DNA of 64,000 bases from Rhizomys pruinosus (Eukaryota > Chordata > Mammalia > Rodentia > Spalacidae). Below the pieces are notes generated by a model. The model had not been told where the DNA came from. It searched no databases and saw only the letters and a program-made list of their open reading frames with translations. Where the stretch lies: NCBI GenBank assembly GCA_009823505.1, contig VZQC01013302.1, positions 4,996,326-5,060,325 on the forward strand, given 5' to 3'. A program made the translations under genes and the position numbers. Below, one piece after another: positions 56,038 through 64,000 of the stretch. Every line of letters begins with the position of its first letter. Position 1 is the stretch's first letter.

Positions 56038-57165
56038 CAGTTTATGATTTTTTTTATTAGGCTAAAAGATGTCATGTTTGAAGTTTCCTCCTTGGCAAGC
56101 CCAAACCACTATCAGTTCTGCCCTTGTGTTCCACACTGGGGTTTTCCCTTCCCATGATCACCAAATGAGGTCCAGTAAGCACTGTGTCCTGTCTTGATCT
56201 TCCTATATTGGTCTCTATGATACAGCCTGGGTAGTCCAAGGTAGTCTATACTCTGAAGAAGAGGAAACCACAGTAGTAGCTCAGTCCACGAGTTGAATGT
56301 CTCAGCAGTCCCCATCTGGTGTTGACGGTTTGGAAAATTCTTGGAGATACATGAGTCTTCAGTCCATATTGGAAGGTTGAAAAGCTGTGTCTTCTCACAT
56401 CTTTGAAGGATGGCAAAAACAGTGGCAGCCACAGGGTAGCTGCACCTGCCAGTAAGACAGGCAAAACAACTGTGCTCTTTGTTTGTTTTTTTACTAAGAT
56501 CTCAAGTTTTATACCTGAAGTACAATTTCTCAGGACGTACTATTCATTTATTTCTGGTTATACTTTCCTTTTGGATGTTTAACGCCACACAGTAAGCCCA
56601 GATTTACCAAAGTTTTTGTTTTCTCAAGGTCAGGTGAGGATCTGGTCCTCAAGAGTCACTCGGGTTTTTGGGGGAATGGAGGGAGGTCCTGGCTCCTTTT
56701 GGCTTTTCAATCACCAGTTCCATCCACTCGAGGACAAAGTTTGGTCTTACTAGACCAAACTTCCCTTTTTAAAGCATGAACAGACTCTCCTCATATAGAC
56801 TGGACACTGGCTGAAGTCCCATTAGTGGATCTCCAAGACCTCCCTGCATAGGAAGACTGGTGACTCACATTTGCAGGACATTTCAAGAGATGCTCCCATG
56901 CATAGTCCCCTAGGACTTAGCTGACCTCTGAGGGCAAGGAACAAAGTTATCCCTTAAGAACCTCAGCCAAATTAGTATGGGCATTAGGTATGGCCATTAA
57001 GTATCCAGAAAGGCTAAGGTTACACCAGCCTGATACTATTAACTACTGTGTAATATTTTAGAAAAGGCTTGGACAAAAGCTCAAGCAGCCCTGCCCAAGA
57101 AATAGTACGAAGCACTCCCATAAAATAAATAGTGTGGTTAGACATAATGTCATGACAAACTAGGT
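56038..57165. other. 1.13-kb unassigned insertion inside L1
   Basis: It separates two collinear halves of one L1 3' end. Two overlapping minus frames (56112-56432, 56246-56464) have no known domain. Blocks such as TACATGAGTCTTCAGTCCAT and CCAGTTCCATCCACTCGAGG suggest a repeat or ERV piece. No LTR pair or poly(A) is evident. Confidence 0.4.
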
Positions 57166-57690
57166 TTTTTTTTCCACATTCCTTTGCTCTTATATTACTC
57201 TAAAATATACATACACATCTTCATCCATATACCAGAACTTCCTAACTCTGGAAATAAATGGTAGCTTAGTTCTAGAACCTGTTAAGAGATTCACAATATA
57301 AGAGCACAGTTGTTTTCAGATCACATTGGAGTTGCTCAGTTTGCCTTACAACTAGGTAATTAGCACTATCATCCACAGATGAGTGACACCATTCCTTGTT
57401 TGTTTTTCTGGCACTGTGTTATTTCACTTACCATGATATCTTCTACTTCCATTCCCTTTACCTGCGAAGTTCATGATGTCCTCTTTCTTTACTGCTGCAT
57501 AGAACTCCATTGTGTAGATGTACCACATTTTCTCTATCTACTCGTCACTTGAGGGGCACTTGGGTTGGTTTTAGCTCTTCACTATTGTGAAGAAAGCTGC
57601 AATAAACATGGCTGTGCATGTATCTCTGTGGTAAGAGGAGTCTTGTGGGTATATACCCAGGAGTCATAGAATTGTTTTATTAATCCTTAT
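57166..57690 (-). mobile_element. L1 3' end, upper part (ORF2 C-terminus)
   Basis: Antisense ATATCTTCTACTTCCATTCC, CTTTACTGCTGCATAGAACT, CCATTGTGTAGATGTACCAC, AGCTGCAATAAACATGGCTG and GGTATATACCCAGGAG are ORF2-tail landmarks. Confidence 0.87.
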
Positions 57691-58229
57691 AAGGGAGAGT
57701 CAATTTAATTTCTTGATCACAGACCTATCTCTCATTTCAAGTAATTAAGAGATACCAATAAAATTAAAGAACATCGTGTGTGTATTTATGACTAAAATAA
57801 CACAGATTAATCAGCATTCAAAGAAACTGAAGTAACTGCTAGTGACTGCTCTACTGATACAATTAATAATTTTCATATTCAAAGAATAATAATATATGAA
57901 TATATAAATTGCCCTCTTTCAATAGCAATAGCACATGAAAATACAGTTAGATGAAAGAAGAGAATATTAAGATTGCACAGGATAATTTTGTGTTTCAGAG
58001 CCAAGATAAGATTTATATAATTGGATAAAGGTGAATGCAGTGTCTCAACTATGGTTTACTACTTATTTAGATGTTTTTGTGCCTTTTCTATATATCAGAA
58101 ATAAAGAAAAAATGTTAATACTTTGGAAAAATTCTTGCTTCATACACATGGAAAAATATAAGGAGCTCCTCTTCAACAAAACTTAAAAATACTCTCATTT
58201 TTCTTCTGCTTATGAACATTAACCATCAC
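57691..58229. other. AT-rich intergenic DNA
   Basis: Nothing recognised. Confidence 0.4.
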
Positions 58230-58243
58230 TTATTTTACTTTTT

Positions 58244-58392
58244 TGTCCTTTTGAGACAGGGTCTCCCTGAAGCCCCAACTGCCCTGGAACTCACTTTGTA
58301 GACCAGGCTGGCCTTGAACTCAGAGATCCATCTGCCTCTGCCTCTGCCTCCCGAGTTCTGGGATTAAAGGCATGTGCCAACAAGCCAGGCTA
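58244..58392 (-). mobile_element. B1 SINE with TSD
   Basis: Antisense; CTGCCTCTG is repeated (CTGCCTCTGCCTCTGCCTCC). TTATTTTACTTTTT flanks it (58230-58243, 58393-58406). Confidence 0.94.
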
Positions 58393-58414
58393 TTATTTTA
58401 CTTTTTATGTTTTA

Positions 58415-58627
58415 TTTATTAAATTTTTATTTTTATGAATGTGGGTGTTTTGCCTGCATGTATGTAAGTGCACCCAGTGTGTACATCGCCAACGGAGGCA
58501 GAAACTGTGTCAGATCCACTGGAACTGGAGTTTTGGATGGCCGTTAGCCAACATGTCACTGATGGAAATCAGTTCCTCTAGAAGAAGAGTAAATAGTCCT
58601 AATTGCTGAGCCATCTCTTCAACACCC
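58415..58627 (-). mobile_element. B2-type SINE, old
   Basis: TGCATGTATGTAAGTGCACC, CCACTGGAACTGGAGTTTTG, GCTGAGCCATCTCTTCAAC. Confidence 0.85.
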
Positions 58628-59062
58628 ATTGATTGTCACATATAAGGACAAACATCAAATGTTAATTGTCATAGTTTTCTTTCCTGCTACTGCAATTTAG
58701 CAGAGAGCTTATTTTAGATCTAAATTCAAGGTTATAGTCCATCCTACTGGGGGATTCAAGGTGGGAGGAACATGAAACTGCTACTCTTATTATTTCCACA
58801 AAAGTCCAGAAATCAACAAATTCATGGTGTATATTTGTACCCAGATTTTACTCTGCTCTCATAAAGTTCAGGAACCCTTGCCTAGGGAGTGTTGCTACCC
58901 ATCCTACAAGTAAAATTGGCAGTTACTGAGAGTTGGAGAATTATGTGTCATTTTTCTCAGTGGTGGGGACAAACAGAATTTTTCTTTGTGCAACTATATG
59001 ATCTTCCACTCATTCTAAGGTAAGTGATTCAATATACTTAGTGGGATACAAATAAAAGTAAT
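58628..59062. mobile_element. Diverged interspersed repeat, uncertain
   Basis: CATAGTTTTCTTTCCTGCTA, GAGCTTATTTTAGATC and GGTGGGAGGAACATGAAACT vaguely match the repeat at 38893. Low certainty. Confidence 0.3.
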
Positions 59063-59300
59063 TATTTATTTATTTTTATTTTCTATGTGTATGAATGCGC
59101 TGTCTGCATGTAGGTTTGTGCACCCGTGTCGTGCAATGCTGTGGAGGCCAGAAAAGGGTGTCGGATTACCCCGGAACTGGAGTTCTCCTGGAATTGGAGT
59201 TACTGACGGTTCATAGCCCCCATGTGGGCGCCGGGGATCGAACCCATGTCCTCTGCAAGAGCAGTCGGTACTCCCAACTGCTAGGCCATCTCTCCAGCCT
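59063..59300 (-). mobile_element. B2 SINE with internal duplication
   Basis: Antisense with the CCGGAACTGGAGTTCTCC / TGGAATTGGAGTTACTGA pair and CGCCGGGGATCGAACCCATG. No clear target-site duplication. Confidence 0.93.
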
Positions 59301-59660
59301 GTGATCTTTTTTTTAAGGGAGAGACTCTAGATAGGCTATCTAGACACAAGTGTTTGCACAAGGGGACATCTGAGTACAAAAATTTGACATGATGGGCCTT
59401 AACACATAGGATAAAATACATGAAATCCGATATGAAGGGTGGGGATATGGATACACTGTAGAGATAAAAAGATACTTTATATGAAATTCATAAAAATTCA
59501 ATAAAAATATAAACTGAAAATAAAGGACATGAATTTAGAAAGGACCTAGAGAACGGTTATAGTGGGAGAGGGAAAGAGACAAGGGAGAAGAATAGAGGTG
59601 GAAGTGAATATAACTTATTTTAGAGATACATGAAAGTATAAGGTTTTCTCCAACACACTG
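59301..59660 (+). mobile_element. Two L1/Lx 3' termini in tandem
   Basis: First: GAGTACAAAAATTTGACATG, ACATGAAATCCGATATG, TTCATAAAAATTCAATAAAA to 59510. Second: GGACATGAATTTAGAAAGGA and GAAGTGAATATAACTT to about 59650. Confidence 0.6.
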
Positions 59661-59796
59661 TGCCTTTTCTTCTTATTGATTTAAAATCATTATTAGTTGA
59701 AAAGTGATTCCACAGTTATGCTACATCTTTCCCTAGCCTCGCTCTCTTGGTATTTCCCTATACAAAATAAACCACATCTAACACCATAATACCCTT

Positions 59797-59798
<2 letters not shown>

Positions 59799-59850
<52 letters not shown>

Positions 59851-59860
59851 TCGCACACAC
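59799..59860. repeat. (CA)n microsatellite with TCG interruptions
   Basis: A CA run contains two TCG-initiated restarts near its right end. Confidence 0.96.
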
Positions 59861-60232
59861 AGTCCTGAGGCAAACTCCCCTCAGCTTAATTTCTCAAGTG
59901 TTTTCAACTTTGTACAATAAAATGGTCAGCCTACTATATTCTGCCTTTTATTCTCAACACAAGATTAAGCTCATCCTTCCATAGATTATCAGTGATGGTC
60001 TTTCTATCAAGCAAATGAATTTATCACAGCAATTTTAATTATAACCTAGCATTACATTGTTTCTTATTTGTAAATTTTCAAATGCTGATCTCATTTTCTT
60101 AGAAAAAGTCATTTAATACAGTACCCTTAGTAGATCTTTGTTTGACTAACATCATTTTCTCAGTGTGGTGGTTTTGCTAGTGAGTCTGTCATCCCATTTT
60201 TTCAGAAATATTATATTATATACATATATCAC
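59861..60232. other. AT-rich intergenic DNA
   Basis: Nothing recognised. Confidence 0.4.
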
Positions 60233-60437
60233 ATATATGATATATGAGTATACTGCCTGGATGTATGTAAGTGCACCTGTGTCTTGTAATGCCAAAGGAG
60301 GTCACAAGAGGACATAGAATTTCCCTGGAATAGGAGTAGTGTATGGTTGTTGGTCACCATGTGGGATTATTGGGAAATGAACCTGGGTCCTCTGCAGAAG
60401 AGCTAGTTCTCTTAACCACTAAACCATCTCCCAGCAA
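60233..60437 (-). mobile_element. B2-type SINE, old
   Basis: GATGTATGTAAGTGCACCTG, CCTGGGTCCTCTGCAGAAGA, ACCACTAAACCATCTCCCAG. Confidence 0.87.
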
Positions 60438-60739
60438 CTACTTCAGCTAATTTTTATAAGCACTCTTTAAATTTCATACTTTTTGTCAAGATTCATACTG
60501 TACCAGGTAGATATTTAAGAATCATAGCAAGAAAAGTATATAAGTATCTTTTTCTGGATAAATGATTTATTTATTCAACCTATTGTAATTTTCTATCTGA
60601 AAAGGGACTTATAAATGTCTGTTTTAGTTTATCATATTCTTTTTCATCTGATTCATTTTTTAGTCATCATTATTGGGCTTGAGATTTTTTTCTGTTGGAG
60701 TAGATGTAATTTGAATGATAAAATATCAGTCATAAAAGA
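60438..60739. other. AT-rich intergenic DNA
   Basis: Nothing recognised. Confidence 0.4.
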
Positions 60740-61270
60740 TTATCTTTATATTTTAAATCTTTTTATTTCACTTTTAGTTTTTTTTTCATTTTTAATTAAT
60801 TTTTGCAATATAATTTTCTGGTATTTAGATCCACGTTCCTCACCCCACATCTCTCTACTGCCCCCTGCCCCATTTGGTGAATGCACTTAAATATGTAACA
60901 TGGCCTACAGAGTACTTTTTGCCCTCCCCCCACCATGTCCTTCAGTGTAGGTCCATCCACTGGGCCCACCAAGAGTCCCAGTCCTGTAAGACACTGTCTT
61001 TCCTCCTTCCAGCAGCAATCAGTTCCGAAAAGTTCCCTAGGTTGGGTTCAGATTTCTAATCCACTTGTCATGTGTATGGTGGGACATGGTCTGAATTGGG
61101 CTTACATAGTAATTACACATGCTCTCAACATTGCAGTGACTTCATATGAGTCACTCACCAGTGTCTGAATGACTCTGTTTCCATGGGGTTTCCTCCTCTC
61201 CCGGCTCTTACAATCTGTTTACCTGTTCTTTCACAACCATTCCTGAGCCTTCAGAGGCAAAGCTTTGAAA
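60740..61270 (-). mobile_element. L1/Lx 3' UTR
   Basis: T-rich start, CTCCCCCCACCATGTCCTTC, CTCTCCCGGCTCTTACAATC and ACCATTCCTGAGCCTTCAGA are antisense L1 3' UTR blocks. A 61- and a 77-codon frame inside are coincidental. Confidence 0.65.
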
Positions 61271-61984
61271 TAGCTGCCCTACTCAGGGAAAAATACTCTG
61301 CATTATTAAAATGCTAATGTGGATTTTTAAGATAAATATAAAGATATACCAATCACTCACCTGCTCCTCTATACATTTATATTATACATTTTTTTATTAT
61401 TGTGAGTAACTATGGGACAATACTGAAATCAGTGACAGAAAGCTAGAAAATCTTGAAAAATGTGGATAACCAAGCAAAGAAACATTTTAACCCCAGTATT
61501 TTCCAGTCCCCTTTGATCCTTGTTCAGAAGTAAAATTGAAATATTCAACGGAGAAAAACAACAACTACACTTACATTCCTAAATGATAATAGCTAGAGGT
61601 GTTTTAAGGTTGAATTCTTGGGTGAGGATGCCTACAGTACTAGCAGAGAGGAATAACCTAACTTGTGTTACAACTAAGAGATTATATTACAGTGACTACA
61701 CCTGCAACATGCTGGATCACATTGCTAAGACTGGGTGTTAGTGCCTCTAGTGGAATGGCATGAATCAAATAGCTCTCACTCTCTTTGTGAAACACCTAAA
61801 CACACATCATTATCTAAATAAATGACAAGAACAACATGTCCCTCAACACCACTGGAACAACCAGTCCAAAGACTCATTTAAGAAACAGTGCAAATATCAA
61901 CAGTGCCTGAGGAAATCTATATCACCTCATAAGTGTCATTTCCTCTATTTGAGAAATAACCATGAAGGATCTCTTCTGTATATA
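61271..61984. other. Intergenic, not assigned
   Basis: Mixed composition. No frame of note. Confidence 0.4.
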
Positions 61985-62178
61985 TCTCTGCTCTTGCAGA
62001 GGACCTGGGTTTTATCCCCAGCACCCACATTGCAGCTGAGAGCCCTCTTTAACTCCAGTTCCAGGAGAATCCAACGCTCTCTTCTGACCTCTGAAGCATT
62101 GCACGACACTGGTGCAGAAACCTACATGCAGACAGTACATTCATACACATAAAAAATAAAATAAAAATTTAAAAAAGA
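61985..62178 (+). mobile_element. B2 SINE, 5'-truncated, single-unit type
   Basis: It starts at CTCTTGCAGAGGACCTGGGT, so the first 40 or so nt are missing. One middle unit (AACTCCAGTTCCAGGAG). A-rich tail. Confidence 0.92.
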
Positions 62179-62224
62179 GGTCTTTTCTCAAAAAAAGCAA
62201 AAAAAAAAAAATGTAAGCAATATC

Positions 62225-62445
62225 AGGTCTGTAGCTTGGCTCAGAGTTAAGAGTACTGACTGCTCTTGCAGAAGACCTGGGTTCAATTCTCAGCAACAAC
62301 AAGATGATGGTAAACAACCATGCGTTTGTAACTTCCAGAGGTCTCCACAACTTCTGACCTCCAAGGGCATTGCACCATATTGGCACACTTACATACCTGC
62401 AAGCAACACACTCACACAAACATTAAAAATAATAAATGAAATACT
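62225..62445 (+). mobile_element. B2-type SINE, old
   Basis: GTCTGTAGCTTGGCTCAGAG, GACTGCTCTTGCAGAAGACC, CTTCTGACCTCCAAGGGCAT. It lies head-to-tail behind the previous B2. Confidence 0.88.
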
Positions 62446-62934
62446 TTAAAAGAATATCAGGAATATTTTGATTTCAGGTTAATATGGTATTTTCTGAATA
62501 TAATTACTTTTTACTAATAGCTATTGAAGTAGATGAAAAGGTTGATAAATAATTAAACATAAAATGGTTCACAAAAGCTGATATCTTTGCTGGCTAGCTT
62601 TCATAGTAGTAGAATGTACTGTACATGTTACTGTTAGAGAAAGGTTATCATCAGCCTTATCTAGCTGTAAACCTACAAGTTATAAACAGATGGCTTGAGA
62701 AAAATATTTAGTGGTTCAATAGTAGCAGAAATATTATGTGAGTAATGAAGCACCTTTTAATTGGATTTAAGGCCCACTTTACAAAATCGAGTCTATTTAT
62801 GACACTGTTATCCGGCTCATCAACTTCTGGATAGACCTGTTACAAGGCATAGGGGAGAATTAATATTATCATTCTACTAAATAAACATATTATTAAACAT
62901 ATATTAAACTGACTCATAATTATTTATTGTTATA
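62446..62934. other. AT-rich intergenic DNA
   Basis: Nothing recognised. Confidence 0.4.
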
Positions 62935-63465
62935 CCCATAGATTAATGATCCTCTCAACCCTCATCAAGAATGGGCTTCTTGCAACAGATAGTAATTAAC
63001 ACAGAGCTCTGCAACTGTTCACCTTTCAGAGAAAAAGAGACTATGGAGCAATAAACCCACAATAAGATACCTATATCACATCATTTCCTCCTAAGGCTCA
63101 ATGATGATTGTGAAGAGGAGACAGAAAGATTGTGAAAGTCACAGTTGGTTGCTGAAGATTCAGAAACCGTGCTGTCTGGACACCCAAGAGTAGGTGCATA
63201 GATGAATTCACAGCACCTAAGATTATTTGCACATAGCATATACAAACCCAAACCAGAAAAGGCCTTCAGCACAAATTTGGGAGATGGACAAGAAGCCCCA
63301 GGAGTAGCTGAGGATCTATTGGCAATTGATTGCTTCTGAGATTGGAAGAACCAATTTCCCTTTCTGATGTGACATTTGGTACATTGTCAAGACTCCAAGT
63401 GATGAAGCCATACCCAAGAGAATTTGGGAGGCACATATTGCATTCCATAGGTTTTAAAAACAAAT
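62935..63465 (+). mobile_element. L1/Lx 3' UTR
   Basis: ATCAAGAATGGGCTTCTTGC, GTTCACCTTTCAGAGAAAAA, GAGACTATGGAGCAATAAAC, GAAAGATTGTGAAAGTCACA, GAGATGGACAAGAAGCCCCA: rodent Lx 3' UTR order, sense. Confidence 0.72.
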
Positions 63466-63469
63466 ATTA

Positions 63470-63617
63470 AGGTGAGTCTGGTGGCACAGAACCTTAATCT
63501 TAGCATCAGGAGGCAGAAGCAGGCACACCTCTGTGAATTTAAGGCCACCCTGGTCTACATAGTGAGTACCAGGAAAGCTGGGGCTACAGGGACACACTCT
63601 CTCAAAAATACAATAAG
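63470..63617 (+). mobile_element. B1 SINE
   Basis: GAGTCTGGTGGCACAGAACC, GGAGGCAGAAGCAGGCACAC, GGTCTACATAGTGAGTACCA. It ends in AAAAATACAATAAG directly before the ETV1 copy. Confidence 0.9.
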
Positions 63618-64000
63618 GGCTCCCCTCTAGTTTGTTACAAGTCCAGATCCCAAGGAAATCTCCACCTAAATGCTCAAAATATAAAATACTGAGCTAATAT
63701 TTGTGAAGAACAACAGCATGGATGGATTTCATGATCAGAAAGTGCCTTATGTGGTCACCAATAGTCAGCATGGGAGAAATTGTAATGAGAAACCAACAAA
63801 TGTCAGGAAAAGAAATTTCATTAACAGAGATCTGGCTCATGATTAAAAGAACTCTTTCAAGATCTAAGTCGGTTACAAGAAACATGGATTGCAGAAGCTC
63901 AGGTACGCGACAATGATGAGCAGTTTGTGCCCGACTATCAGGCTGAAAGTTTTGCTTTTCATGGCCTGCCGCTAAAAGTCAAGAAAGAACCCCACAGCCC
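63618..64000 (+). pseudogene. ETV1: Processed pseudogene of ETS factor ETV1 (5' end, continues past the window)
   Basis: From ATG 63718 the frame gives MDGFHDQKVPYVVTNSQ, then NCNEKPTNVRKR and NRDLAHD, the N-terminus of ETV1 (ER81), a PEA3-group ETS transcription factor. A TAA follows at 63844-63846, caused by loss of one base in the serine-glutamate codons after HD. In the next frame the acidic transactivation region resumes without a gap ([39 protein letters not shown]) to the window edge. These codons come from several small exons in the parent but are joined here with no intron, so this is a retrocopy. 63618-63717 is probably 5' UTR. The DNA-binding ETS domain would lie outside. Early frameshift and substitutions make a functional full-length product unlikely; an alternative downstream start cannot be excluded from this window. 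Confidence 0.93.

Noticed and set aside
53530..59300. Tandem gene-like duplication of the 53-59 kb block
   Set aside because: The similarity between sub-blocks is due to independent B1, B2 and L1 insertions with separate target-site duplications, not to a segmental duplication.
63718..64000. Functional ETV1 exon
   Set aside because: An in-frame stop after 42 codons, a one-base loss, several substitutions and intron-free continuity indicate a retrocopy.

Overview
The window is a gene-poor stretch of mammalian nuclear DNA from a muroid rodent. It is AT-rich and contains no intact host gene, no spliced exon with a sustained reading frame, and no tRNA, rRNA, snRNA or CRISPR array that I can recognise. 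Three things point to a rodent: many B1 SINEs (7SL-derived), many B2 SINEs (tRNA-derived), and numerous pieces of rodent L1/Lx LINEs with their long 3' untranslated regions. The youngest B2 copies do not have the Mus consensus. They carry a short internal duplication, so a non-Mus muroid (a cricetid such as a vole or hamster relative, for example) is my guess, not a demonstrated fact.

Layout. 0-1.5 kb: a 5'-truncated retrocopy of the plasma-membrane calcium pump gene ATP2B1 (b splice form) on the minus strand. 2.9-6.5 kb: ERV-related fragments, including a chimera whose 3' end is an L1 tail. 6.6-10 kb: a long minus-strand L1. 10.8-15.5 kb: plus-strand L1/Lx 3' ends and an ancient L1. 16-20.5 kb: a short LTR, paired B2 insertions and L1 pieces. 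21-27.4 kb: more plus-strand Lx 3' UTRs. 28.6-31.2 kb: a complete but non-coding LTR element on the minus strand, with two LTRs about 500 bp long. 33-42 kb: mixed L1 fragments with SINEs nested inside. 44-47.6 kb: young B2 and B1 insertions with target-site duplications. 47.9-48.6 kb: a MaLR-like LTR. 49.5-53.5 kb: ERV-like and unassigned repetitive DNA. 53.5-62.5 kb: a dense SINE/L1 mosaic. 63.6-64 kb: the 5' end of a retrocopy of the ETS-family gene ETV1, running off the right edge.

The two retrocopies and the SINEs share one cause, namely mobilisation in trans by L1. No operon or pathway logic applies. The reading frames longer than 60 codons come from SINE antisense strands, microsatellites, LTRs or chance, apart from frame fragments of the two retrocopies and a remnant of L1 ORF1. 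I did not find a new protein-coding system. The items most worth a second look are a dispersed chimeric retroposon (ERV-derived body fused to an L1 3' tail, two copies with the same junction), a B2 subfamily defined by an internal duplication of about 17 bp, a 41-nt B1 tail insertion with its own target-site duplication, and several unassigned segments. Repeat family names are from recognition by eye; boundaries are good to about 5-30 bp except where a target-site duplication fixes them.
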